DNA of 64,000 bases from Patagioenas fasciata. Taxonomy: Eukaryota > Chordata > Aves > Columbiformes > Columbidae. The notes beneath the pieces are model-generated. The model saw only the letters and a program-made list of their open reading frames with translations, was not told the DNA's origin and ran no database searches. The translations under genes were made by a program, and so were the position numbers. The stretch covers positions 24,324,867 to 24,388,866 of the forward strand of contig NC_092525.1 of NCBI RefSeq assembly GCF_037038585.1. Reading direction: 5' to 3'. Shown one piece after another: positions 1 to 13,200 of this stretch (within the stretch, counting starts at the first letter, position 1; each line of letters opens with the position of its first letter).

Positions 1-532
1 ACTCGTGGCCTAGGGGCTGATTCTCATTTACCTCATCAGTTCTCAACTCTGCCAAGCACGTAGCACGGATTGTGGTGTAAATGAGAATCAGATCCTGACG
101 TATCTGTTTCTATTTTCCTCTGTGAGCTCGAAGAGGATGCTTATGAAAGTTTACAAATTTGTAGAGGAAATGGCTGTATAATTTCACTATTGATTCGGTT
201 GGGTGATGGCAGCCATATGGTGTCCTGAGGATACACCACGCTGGATACAGTGCTGGTCCATCGGAACATCCCAGAAGTTACTGCAATATTGCTTTTGCGA
301 CCAGAGGACATTAAACAGGGCAGTAACTGCAGAGGGGAGGGTGTCTCTGAAACTACTGTTGCTCCACCAGTTCAGTCGGTCCCTTGTATCTGAAAAGCAG
401 AGGGACGGTTTCAAAAGCAGAAAAAGAGAGGAAACCAGTCAAAACCTCTACACAAACTGTGACTTGTAGTCACACTACTTGCTCATTATACCATGAACTG
501 TAAAGCTGCCTTTTTTTTTCAAGTTGATGTGT

Positions 533-571
533 CTCTTTTTAATTTTTTTTTTTTTTATTTTTTTTTTTTTT
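533..571 (+). repeat. Poly-T tract
   Basis: About 37 of 39 bases are T. On the minus strand it would be an A-rich tail, so it may mark the end of a retroposed copy; on the plus strand it forms a pyrimidine tract before ACAG. Confidence 0.9.
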
Positions 572-2289
572 ACAGGTAGATCTTATAAATCCAAACAGAT
601 TTACTGACCCCATCACAGATCCTTACAGGGAATCCAGGACATGCAAAGATGAGTAAGGGAGTGAAAGACTGGATAAAGACTGCAAGGAATCCACAGAAAT
701 CCCACAATAAAATTTCACAAGGTCTCAGCCTCTCTGCACCGGCTCCTGACAGCCCGCCTTGGGAGGCCCCAGTAGCTTTACTGCTTTAGGTTTAATGATA
801 ACCATTCAACCTAATTTCAAAGAGTACCAGTTCTGCATATATTAAACCTGAGGTTAGCTAGCATATATTAACACAGTTTGATTTTGCAGCATACTAAAGA
901 ATAGTGTTTGTAATCCCAATCCCTAATCATAGAATTTAATTACTTTTCTAAGTTTTAAGCCTATTTTGGAGGAGGGAGTGAAGTATCACATAACAGGAAA
1001 GCTCACAGAAGTGGTGGGAATAGAGCTTCTTTTTCTGCTTTTATTTTTGCCAGAAGTGCTCCTATTCACACTGACGCTGTTCCAACCCCAGGGCACAGGT
1101 GGTTTTTACAGCCCATACTTTGCACACAGCAATGAAGTGATGAGATACGCTTTTTATTTAAGCATTTTACCAGAAGTAGCTCAATCCCATAGTCAATAAA
1201 ATGTCTTGTAGTGTAAGATTACACCTTTTGACATTCCCAGACAAATTTTTATAAATAACACCTAACTGCACTCTGGAACGCTTTCTGATCAGTGTCCCTG
1301 CAGAAGAGGGAGTTTCTATCCAATTTACTTCCCACATGAGAGACCTTTTAACGAAGAAGTTTTTAGTGCCTTTTATTGTCAACTGTGCTACTGCCAGATG
1401 TGATATGGCCTCGGCTCCAAAACTAAACTAACTGGAAAGCACCTCGCTGTGAGTCAGAGCGCCTTGTGAAAATCCCAGAGACCTCAGAGGAATGGAAAAT
1501 GCACTCTGTCACGAGCCTCCTTTGGAGGAATTTCCTCCATTCCCTTCAACGGCAGCCCTGCTGCTTGCCTATGAGCCGGGCTCAGCTCTGGAGGTCAGCA
1601 CTAAGCGTTTTCCCAGTGTAAAGGACAAGTGGCAAAGGACATTTTCTGGATTAAGAACTAAAAAGGTTATGAAGACTACTAAAGCATGGAGACCTGCTGT
1701 GACCTGTGTCCTCCTCTGCCATTCACAAATGGAGACAGCAAACATCAGTAAAGCAATAATTACTTTTTGTCCCTTCTCCTTCTGGACTGAATTTATGTTA
1801 CATTCCCCTAAAGACCAAAACAAACCCAAAAAACAGAGGCCAAATAAAAATGACATAGCTTAGATTTTTAAATGGACTGCTCAAGTGTCTCGGGCTTAGA
1901 CATTTATTCGAATCATCTTTCCAGTAGCCCTTGACTCCCAAAAGATCCAAGACATCACAGCAGTCACCATATGGTTGTATTTTAGAATAGAAAAATCCCT
2001 TCAGGTGTAAAGGCAGAGGACCCAGTCTCACAACGACGTGAGGCAAATTACGCTTTTCCTGCTGCAGAAGCTGTTCCTGCTTTCCCCTCCTGCCTGTCCT
2101 GGGCTGGGCACTCCTGCTGCTGCCCGGGAGCTGCTGCTGTCCTCCTCCCACTCCAAGGAAAGTCAGATTATCTTGCGAAGACAGAAACCAGCAGTATGGA
2201 GAGATATGACACTTTCCCCTACCTGTCTTCCAGCCACCAACCATTTTCAATTACTGTTTTAAAGGTTTTCTAACAAAGATGTGACTTCT

Positions 2290-2525
2290 ACGTATTTAGC
2301 AGCTATTAATCAATTTCTCTTCCATGAATATTCCCAGTCTTTCCTTGAACTGCACGTAAACTTATAGCATCTATAATGCATTCTGGGAAGAAGTTCCACA
2401 AGTTGACTTTTATTGTATGAATTGCTTCCTTTTCTTGGTTTGAACCCATGTCCTCCCAGCTTAATTTGCTGCCATTTGTTTCATTTGGTATCCTGCCCAG
2501 TTCCCTCTATGTAGAATACCAAGGT
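2290..2525 (+). repeat. Possible ancient interspersed repeat
   Basis: The stretch with TCTGGGAAGAAGTTCCACA, GTATGAATTGCTTCCTTTTC and TTTCATTTGGTATCCTGCCC resembles an ancient amniote repeat family I have seen in other genomes but cannot name with certainty. Confidence 0.3.
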
Positions 2526-4559
2526 TACAAGTGAGAAAGCAAGAAAAAAAAATGCAAGAGAATCTCATTACTCTGTCAAGGTTTGAGAAGACTAACCCAG
2601 CACCTTTCCAATATGCCACAGACTATAATGCAAAGTATTACTTAAATGCAAAGCCAGCTGTAAAGCAGATGTCATATAAAGGTGGAAAAAAAATTATATT
2701 TTTCAACTTGCATGTTTTACAATCCCTATATGCCACTTCCAAGGCCAAAGAGGAGGAATTATGCCTGAAGATAACATTGAAATATGCTGGTAATCAGGTA
2801 TCTATTAGTCAAACAGCAGAATCTACCCAGTGGCCTCTCAGAAGGAATCATGTGTTCCTTCAGGAATCAAAATATAAGCACACTTCCAGAAGACAGGCCT
2901 GCTAAGCTTCCATCCTACCGAAACACCTCTCTCCATCCCGTTAACAACGTGACACCAGCTGCAAAACCACCGGCTGTTGCCAAGCCCCCCATTCCTCTGC
3001 AAATCCCTCATTCTGGAATTGCCCAAGATGAACCTGCCTCGTTTCCATCCAAGCTTTTTGAATCTCACTTTTGACTTGTGACACATCTGGAAAAACAGCA
3101 GAAGCTTGTGGATACATCTGCTAATTAGGCACACCATGAGGAACAGCAAAACCAATCCAATTGCTGTGGAGAGAGAGGTGAAGGCTCCCCATTTGGACTT
3201 CATTTCTCCCATATACATACTCTTCCTTGTAGTTTCATCTTTTTTCCTTTGTACAGGAAAGAAAAAGGCCATGTGAACAAGGAGGGCACAGGACAGAGTG
3301 GCTAGAAATCCAGCCAATTAAACTTGTCTGCAGAACTGCTTTGCAAGGCCCAAAAGTAAAGAACAATGCATGCATTTGCTATGATGTAATTTTGGTTTGG
3401 CAGCAGATTAAAAAAAATTCCTAAACCCAAAGTAAGAGGATGTGAAGAACAGAATTCTATGTTTAAGTAAACAGTTTTGGTTAAAACTGTATAGGAAGGT
3501 TTTTAAGGACTTGAAAATGTTTTGGTAATTTGTGCATGTGTCGTGGAAATTAGTTGAGTTTCAAGATGAACTGGAAAAGACACGTCTATGCAAACAGCTG
3601 ACTCAGTTCTGAGCTTCTGTGAAGACAAAAAAAATATCCCAGCTTATACTGGTGGAAAAGTTCCTCTTATTATGCTTGATAAGGATCAGATTTTCTGCTA
3701 AAGGCTCTCTTAATCGAAATAGCATCATAAAAAAAAAAAAGTTTGCTCCAAAATATTTGAAAATAATGTTTCTCTGCCATTTTCTGTCCCTCCCGTGGGC
3801 TATATAAGCACAGAAATGCAGTTCATCTGTAACTCCCAGTTGAGTCTGTCAATTATCTTTGTAGATCTTATAAAGTTGTAAGACCCAAAAGGAATTAATT
3901 GTTTTATTACTACTACCCATAAAAAGAAATTCCCCTCCTTCTCTAATTCACTGCAGCAGAATTCTGCTTTCACACAGCATCTGCAGGCTATTAGTTTTGC
4001 AACTGCAATCTGTAATTGCAAAAACATGTAATTTAGGTAGGGCATGTGAATAAGGCCCAGTAAAACCAAAAAGGACAGAATCCAGATTCCTTGCTTCTCT
4101 GACAAAATTTTAACCCAAAGTTTCTATATTTGCTTGCAAGACCTCAGGTCTTCTGTAGAAGACAAATTCTGGATTCCCAGAATTACTGCCCAGCTGGAGA
4201 CTCTGCCCCAAAAGAACACACACAACACAAACTGGAGAGGGGAATGTTATCACCAACAAACATATTTTTTCCGCTGTTCTGCCTCTGCAGCCCTGTCACA
4301 TACGGAGAGCGCCAACCAATGCACAAAAGCGATGTGGTTTCATGGTCACGCTCCTTGGATCCAGTATCCTGAGATGGACTAGACTGTAAATCCTCATTTC
4401 TGTCTAGCTCAGACTCCCCATGAAACAGAAGCTGGATGGGTAAAGAGAAATTTATGTCAGACTTTATCTGAATCTTGGATCTACATGACACTGTGGCTCA
4501 AAATCCATTTGCTAATACAGCTGTCCTCTTCTTTCTCTTCCAACTGAGTTCAGAGGGCA

Positions 4560-4730
4560 GTGAAGTACTCAACCCTTTGATCTCACTTTGTGGTGAGATC
4601 TCCATCCTTAGAGGTCTTCAGATCCCACATGACAGTGCCATGGCCAACCTCACGCAGTGTCAGCAACAGCCTTCCTTCACACAGGAGGTTGGACCAGAGG
4701 GTTCTTCTAACCAGCTTTTCTAACATCCAT
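4560..4730 (+). repeat. CR1 LINE 3' fragment
   Basis: The order GGTGAGATCTCCATCCTTAG, a ten-base region of CATGACAGTGCC, then AGGAGGTTGGACCAGAGG and TTCTTCTAACC follows the avian CR1 3' end. The match is degenerate, indicating an old copy. Confidence 0.7.
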
Positions 4731-7249
4731 AAGCACCCTGTTTCAAATTTGGAAGAGTCGGTCAAGATGATACTTCCACCTTACCCTTTCCCTGTCTTTG
4801 TAACTTGCAGACCACTCATGCAAACACCCTATGAGAATGAATGTTGGTAGCAATCAGGGCTATATACACATGAGAAATGTTTAGGAATAGCTACAGAAGT
4901 CCATGAAAGGCCACACAAGTGTGTGACTGAACACTCTTCTGACAAAACAATTTCCTTTCAAAGCAGAAGAAAGTATCCTTTCTTACAGAGCAAAACCACC
5001 CGTGCATAAAGGTAGCTGAGAATGCAAAAGAACTTTAAAATCCTAAACAGAAACAACTGCCAAGTAGCATCCAAACTTCAACCTTTTTGAAACCAAGACA
5101 ATTGATCTGATCACAACGTGTTCAATCCTGCAACACATATGGCGCAAGATCCAGCCCTGGTTTGAAATTACTGTCTTCTTGCCTTCTGCAGTAGCAGAAA
5201 TAATGTATTTAAACCCCACACTGAACTTCCGCACTATGCAAGGTAGCTGCAAGGCAAGAAGTAGATCCCCTGCAGTTGTCAGTGCAGACGACTCATCATC
5301 TCAGATAGCTCAGCCAAACAGCCAGAATTTGAACACAGATGCGGGATTCAGTCTGCAGGGCAACTTTCATACAATGGATACAAAAGATGTTCTCATGAAA
5401 AGAACAATTATATTTATTACTGGTGCACAGCTGAACATACATTTAAGGTTTTGGCTAAAAATAATGCCAGACTGCAAAACTCCATTCTACAGAAGCTCCT
5501 AGTTATTCTAAAAAGTATGGACCCAGTCTGTCACACTGTACAAAAGGACTGAACTGTTCGTTAGCCCAAATACTGAATGTGAGCAGATGCATTCTTGAGC
5601 TGAGCACCTAGCATGGGATTTATCTTAAAACATATTTTAGTGTTTGTCAAAAGAACATACATGCCCTTTGCAGCCACGATATCATGTACTGGATTAAAAT
5701 CTGGTTTGAGGGAATAAAATGACATTTGGCCAACAGCATCTTACATCTCTCAGTCACTGTGACTTTCTCCCTTTTCTGATCCATCCACTGATCTGTGATT
5801 GCTGCTATAATAACTTGTTGACAATATATTCACTGAGGAGGGTAATGCATATGGAGGAAAGCAAAAAAATGGAAAGCAATGAGTGGCAAAATCCAGGAAC
5901 AGCTTTCAAGGGTAATGAGAGGAGAGAATAAAGTGATAGTCTGCATTAAATTCGAGGCTCAAATCAGTGAAAGTCAAAGCTCAGCAGCACAGGTTGCTCC
6001 TCTCTATTCTCCCTTGGTGCTGTTTCCCCTTGACTGCCCAAGAGCAGAGAGCGGCAGCCTGAATCTCATCTGCAGTCCAAGAGATGCTGCTGCTGCGCAC
6101 GCAGTACATGTACAGGAAATCAGCAACAAATCTTTCCTAAATGTGGATGCTGAATCAGCTACACAGACACACATCAGAAGAGCTGGAAACTCTCTGCTTG
6201 AAATATTTGTTGTCCCTCAACTTTCTGGAAAAAGCAACTGACCATGAGTTAAGTCTCTGGGGATCTCTTCCTGTCCCCCATCCTTCAGCCTTACGTGCTC
6301 AAAGTACCTGAATATTCCTCTTAAACATTCCGAGGCCAATTCCTCTTCACTGAGATGGAGGTATCACCCCCCAGCAGTGACAAGAAATGATGGTTTAGGT
6401 CACAGGCAGAAAGGCGTTTTATAAAGACAGGCAGTACTTTCAGTACTTCAGCCTTTGCCCCAATTCTAAAAATTTAGGTCTCATTTGCATTGTCAGTACT
6501 GGTTGGTAAAGCATCTCTCTAAGGAACCTGAAGAAATAAGTGCTCTTCCTTTTCTACTGATCTATCACTTTCCCTTCTCTGATTTCACTACAAAAAATTA
6601 TTTCCCCCTCCTTCCACATTCTGCCAAAGTTGAATAAAAGCACGTCTTTATATAAATATGATTTCCTACAATGCAAATGCCACTGTCAAAACCACGAGAA
6701 TAAAGCAACATGAGTGATACAGGAAGAAACACAACCAGATAACAATGAAATAAACACTCTTCTCAGTCAGCAGCGAGATTGCATTTTTGCCTGAATCCGC
6801 TGGATCTACCCAGAGCTGTGCAATGACTTCAGCTCAGACTTGGGTGGGTCTCTGTACGCCTTGGCAGCCAGGACAGGCAAAGTTCCACGGCCGCCGATGG
6901 CTGGACAGTGGTCTGGCACACTCGGGTCAGGGCTGGTGCTCCAAATCCAAACTGCCTTTTGTTTTTCCCCAAATGTCAGTTCAGAGACAACAGAGTTTTA
7001 ATATCAAGACGCAGTGGGCTGACTCCAATTTTGATGGCAGCATTTTAATCTGTGCAATGTGTATTGCATTCCAGATGCTTGTTGGAAAGATGTTTCTCAT
7101 TTTGCAGATCCCAGGACATTTGTATGGCTAAGGATTCACCAATTATTCATAGTTTCTTCTAATTAAAGAGATATTCAATATAATAGTGTTAAAGAAGTTG
7201 TCACCTCTGTCACTAACAATCTCAACTAAAACAAGAGTATGAAGTTTCC

Positions 7250-7267
7250 TTTTTTTTTTTTTTTTTT
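7250..7267 (+). repeat. Poly-T tract
   Basis: A run of about 18 T in the inferred ATF6 intron 14. Confidence 0.85.
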
Positions 7268-10200
7268 GCCTGCTGGTTTGCATAACTCATATTTACCCCA
7301 GCCTGATGAGCTTCCTTCTCTGCACATTTGTAGCTAAGTTTCACTTCTAGATCTCAATTCCGAGCCCGGTTTTGTTGCCAAGCGCCTGCTCTGTTTGAAT
7401 TTCTAGTGTTGCTGAGGAAGATGTAAATCAATTTTAGAAACAGACTTCATTTTATAAGGGGAAAAAAAAAAAAGTCTATAAACATTTAACTTTATTTTTC
7501 CCAAAAAAAGAAAGCCTCAAACCAAAACAAGGAAACAACCTGATGGAAAATGGTATTAAAAGACATAAAATTACATGATTAACTCACACATGGTAGCAAA
7601 AAGTATCTTGGATGCCTTATGTTGAGGATTCTTCCTTATCCTCCCCCAGCCCACCTTACAAAACTGGACTTCAGACTGGCCGGGCATATCCCACAGGTGG
7701 CTGAGCAACCTGACCCCACAGCCACCAGAAACAGGGGGTTCCTTCTGCCTCCCGCAGCCCTCGCACCATCCCTGCCAACCTCTGCCAACTGTCCAACCCT
7801 CCTCCAAGTCCTCTCAACTCTTCGGGCTGTTTTTCTGCCAAGACGATAAAATGGCTCAAGAACGGATCTAACAAGAACATGCACAACCAAGGAAACATTG
7901 ACAGCAGGAATTCTCCTTTCTGGTGGTGGTAAACTATTTAATTGGCTCACTGGCCTTTACCCTAAAAAAATCCTGGAAGCTGCTCATGTAGCTAGGGAAG
8001 AGAAGAAATCATTCCATTTTGAACAGTGTGAAAGTACATTTTAAATTTTTTTTTTACTAAAATGCTGTGGGAACTCAAGACACCAAGATTTACAGCACCA
8101 TGATGGAGGCAAAGCACTATTCACTTTCATGACCAAACCAGCAGTTTCTTTAGAAAAAGCATTCACTTGTGACAATAGTAGTTTGCTTGGATTCTGGTCT
8201 GCAGCCTGACAGATAAAGGATAAACAGCGGTATAAACTGGTGCAAGAACATCACACTCCTTATCCAACTCATGACTGCGTATGTGAGTAACTGCCTGTCT
8301 GCCACAGCAATTGAATTAGCAAGATCACAGGCACCAGATTCGATTAAAGAGAGTGAAAGGTCAGCTTTGGGAAGATAAAAACGTAGAGAGATGCTTGCTT
8401 GCACTCAAAAGACACATCAGGCCCTGGGCCTGTCTCTTTTCCTGGAGAGCAAGATGTTTCCTTCTATCAGTACTTGTCAACTCTCAACCACATTTAAAAC
8501 ATAATGGCTCAAGCAAATAGAAGCCTTTCATCTCCCCACTCAGGGTCAGATTAATTTTTTCCAGCTTTAGCTGCCTGACAGAGTTGTCTAGGCTCCCTTT
8601 AAAATCTGTGGAAGGAGAGGCATCTCCAGAAGGAAATTCAGTCCATGCAATGGTAGGTGTTAGGGATAAGTGGCAAAAATTTAGAAGGGCTTTTCTGCCT
8701 CCACTAAGCAGAGAAGGAGCCTTGCATGGTGCTTGAGAATTTGTGGTGCCTGGTAGTCCACAAAGCAGCAACAGAAGCCCATGATAATGGTTTAAGAAAA
8801 AAACTCAAAACTACAATAACATCCAGAACTTCAAGAAATGCTTTTGCCTTCACGTATTCTAATTATGTACATTTTGCTTGTGAAACAAGAAGTCTCAAGC
8901 TAATTTCAACATTTTCTGCCAATATCCTGCAAAGTATGATGCAATCATATCAGAGAACCACAGAAGCTGTGTTTCCGTAAGTGTGGGTTTTAAAAATGAA
9001 ATGACCCATTGACAACATTTCACGAAGCCACCGGAGTTTCCAGCTTTTCTAACTGTTTCAAAATACAGGGGACTGGCAGGTCAAAGAAAGACTACTGGAA
9101 TTCTAATAATAGAATAAAGATGTGAAGAATGACACATTAAGGTTTTTAGGCAAGTAAGTATATCAACAAACTCTCAGACACTGAGGCTACAAATACTATG
9201 GCAATAAAGCTGATCTCACTATGTGGACATCATCAATTGCACGGGTGCTTTTTTAATAATTCAAATCAGCTCCCACATGAACCCTCCCCTCTTTTTCTTA
9301 CTACTGTTGTGATTTTAATTCTACATAAAAAGATTTAACATCTTGGATTCACCCCAATTTCTGCAAAATATCAGAGAGGTACTGGGCACTAACTCCTAAT
9401 TCTGTCCTCCAGAACAGCTGGAGAGCCACTCAGCTTGTCATTAACCAATGTAATGTGTAGTCTTTATTCTATTACACCAGCTGATCAATGAAAAGATTAG
9501 TAATCAGGCTCTCAGCACCAGGGTATACTGACCAGCAAGAGCCTGAGGCTATGTGGTCCTGGTGGCTGCGCTCCCTTTCATTTCCATTCCCGCTTGCTCT
9601 CTGAACCTCTCCCAGCTCTGAGAGCTCCCCCAACCTGCACAAATGCACGGTGAACTCCAGGCAGTCCCTGAGCTGCAGATCATTTCCCTCTCTCCCTTTG
9701 ATCACACAGAAACCTGTTTATAAGCATACCAAAAGTACACGCAGCCCTGTAACAACTGCACATGCCGTTACTGGGAGGGAAACGCAGACAAGGAACACAG
9801 CAACTCGTCCTTTGATGGGTCAGATTCAATGCTGGAATTTCATACAAGCCAAAGCAACTGCTTCAAGACTTTGTTAGAATGTTTTTAAACAAAAAAGGCA
9901 CTGCGAGCAGACAAAGGTGATTTGTAATAGAGTTGGATAAAAGGTGTCATATCTGAGGTACAGGGCTGTGGGTTTATTTTCCTTCTTTCAATGCAGACCA
10001 ATCTTGTTCTTAGGAATCTATTCCCTACGAGAATTAAGTTACTGGAAGTGACTTTTATAAGCAAACAGATACATTCTTCAATCAACTATCAAGATTCGGA
10101 GAGACTTAATAAATCACAAGGGCTGTCAGTTTTGATCCATGTGAAGAGGTCCTAATCCACAGGAGGATAAGGGACGGTGATGCTCATAACTGCCAGGGGA

Positions 10201-13200
10201 GCAGAGGGGGACAGAAGTGTCCTAGAGAGTTAAATGCTAATTATTTGAGAACGTACAGGACAACAGGCTGTTCTCCCTGACAAGGCCTGCAGCCATACCC
10301 TCCTGTTTACAGATGCACGTGAGCCTGAAGTACATACACACTTCTTACATGCATTTGTTACAACCTTTTGACAAGTCACAAGCTGTGGGTAAAATCCTCA
10401 TCCTGACCTGCCACATCAAAGCAACACTTAACCAGTTCTGCACCGAATCGGAAATATTCTGTCACAACACTTCAACAGTTTACTCAGCTGGTTTAACACT
10501 CCTTTTTTTTAGCATTTGTAGTATAACCTCTCTGTTTAGTCTGAACCTAAAGAGCTCTTTTCTGCTTGTGCAAATGTAGTTCTTTACATTTTCCCTTAAT
10601 CTCCTAGAGCCACAATTAACTGCTTTTGTCAATGTTTTAAACCAAGAAAACTGCTACATCTGTCCTTTTTCTCCAAATGACAGCATGTTTATGCCCTGTT
10701 TCATTTCTGTACACATTTATCTACATTGGCACTTCAGAAACTGAGCTTGAGAAGTTAGGAAACTTTTTGCCTAGACTTTATGTGGCACCTTGGTTCCCTG
10801 CAGGAGAGTTACAGCTTACAGCTGGTAAGCGAATACCAGACAGATGGTTTAGCAAAAGCAAAGAGAAACCCACAGTGTGTTTCCCTGACGTCAAGGAGAT
10901 ACCCCCTTCTGGAGATGCTGGCCCCAGACTACCTGAGACATGAAAATGGTTCATTTTCAACCTTGTTTTCCAGTAGTCACCAGCCCAGGGATTACCTACT
11001 GAGTTCCTGAGCCTGATGAAAACATTCAGGTCTGAGTGCTCAGGACTGTTCCTAGAAAGGAGGAGAGCTCCACGCCGGGTTCCTGGAAAGGACATTAAAC
11101 GAGAGCCTCCCAGATGCGAACAAGTGACTCAGCTCAGGAACCTCCACACTGGCCAAAGCTTCAGGGAAGGAACCATCAATGAGGAACAGCTTGGGAATAT
11201 CCACTTCTAGAGCCTCAGAGGAGGGTACTGTTTAATACACAGGAGCCTGGCTGGACTTAGATCAAGAGAAGAAGGTCGGTGTACATTCCTCACACAGAGC
11301 CAGCTCTGTCTGAGGACAGCTTAGACTGTTTTCCTCAAATTGGATATCAAGTCTCTCTGAGACCACTATCACTTCAAACCTTATTTTGGATGGTCATGAC
11401 ACCAAGCAACAATAATAATCAGTTATGCAATGCTTAAGGAGCTTTGCTAACCACACTGCAAGGGCAGTGGCCCGTGGGGTTTCACAGACAGACCTGCTCT
11501 GCCCAGGACTCTCGTGGTGCACACACTGTTCGAGTCGCTCATGTGCTGCTCCTCCACACCTTCTCTTGATGAGAAGTATTTTAAAATGTGCCTGTGAATA
11601 ATTCTGGCACTAGAATATTTGCAATCAAAACACAAAGAGGATTTCCTGAACAGTGGTTTCCAGCATGAAAGATTTCTCAGTTTAGCCCAAGATATTCAAA
11701 ATTCTGAATCACTGACCGAAACTCTTACGGTTTTCATTAACTATGCTGGCAAAGCTGGCGTTTATCCAACTACGTGGTAAGGAACAAGCCATACCAGGTA
11801 TGGAGCAAAACAATCTCATTCTTAGACGCATCTCTCTGCTTTGACCATCAGAAACAAAAGTCCACCCCATTAGGAGCTGGTATGGAAGTGTATTTTAAAA
11901 TAATTAAGTGGTGAGAAGCTGCTGTGGACAAAAGTAGAACACGCCTATATAGGACTCTCTAAAAGAGCATTTAGCCATAGAGCACACACTTCTGCAACAG
12001 CCCCATCCCAATGCTGTGATAAAACACAGTGAAAAAGACAAGACCACATTCTGGAGAAATGTCTCTACTGCTTTCTAGGATTTAGAGAGAGGAGATGTAG
12101 GTGCCAAAGAACCTCCTAACATGTCTTAGTCCTTTATGAGAAGCCAGACAGTTTCTGCAGCTACTACTCTGTCTTTCCATCAGCCATCCCAGCAGATAGG
12201 CCACAAGCAACCACGAGTCCCAGAAGCAGAAAACAAGTTTTATGTTCCACTCTCAAATAGTTTAAAAGCCAGTTACAAGTTTCAAAGCCAGCTTGAAGAT
12301 TAAAAAGTACAGTTTTATCACACTTCTTGTCCTAGGAGTGTAAGTGATTTAAAAATAAAACCTGGAAACCACAAGTGTTCTGTTTGGTCCAGTGGGAGGT
12401 GATGATAATCCATACACACTCATAATAGCACCTGGGCTCTTACTTCATAAAAAAAATCTTTGTGTGCTGTCCAGCTGAAAATCTGGCAAAAGGATTAATA
12501 CAAACTGGAAGCAAATAACTTCATCTGACCAGAATTAACTCTAAAAGTGCACCTAAGATTTTAAATAACACTTTCAAATGTAATACTGTAGCAACATTTG
12601 CTGTAAAGCGAGATTTCTACTTACTGAAATCAAGAACATCTCAGCTCTGCACATTTTTCTTCTATAAAGACTCTGTCTAGGACTGTCAGATATAAAAACT
12701 GAAAATGAATGGAAAAAAACCAGTAGTCTGAAGTTGTGAAAGTGTGAAGTCCATCTAAGAAAATAAGCATGGGTATTTCAAAGTGGTCTCTGCATACACC
12801 GTAACTCAAGGCAAATTAAATATAATGGAGGTCTCTATTTCAAGTAGAATCTCATTCCTACCACACACAAGTCAATGCCTTCCTGGCTACTGCAGCTCCA
12901 GAGCTGAAGGTATCATTTATGTCTTTATACAGTTAGGGCTTGGTCAGCATCAATTCCATTTAATACCGCTACAGCTCATAAGCAAGATCCCATCTTTCCC
13001 TTCTGGGACCTGTTCAGAACAATCTGAGCCAAATTTTCTTCAATGAATACCATGCTATCACTACAGAAAAACACATTATTATCTGGCATTATTAAAGCAT
13101 TATAAACGCATTATTAAACTTGGGTTATTTCCTGAAGGAAAGGAAGTGCTTCAAAGCTCCATTTCCACTGCCTACTCTGATGGAATGCACATTACTTGTT

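Noticed and set aside
2838-3317. Minus-strand 159-codon frame with two hydrophobic segments, resembling a small membrane protein
   Set aside because: It begins at TTG directly after a stop, has no convincing exon ends, and matches no family I recognise. Likely chance, though a protein search would settle it.
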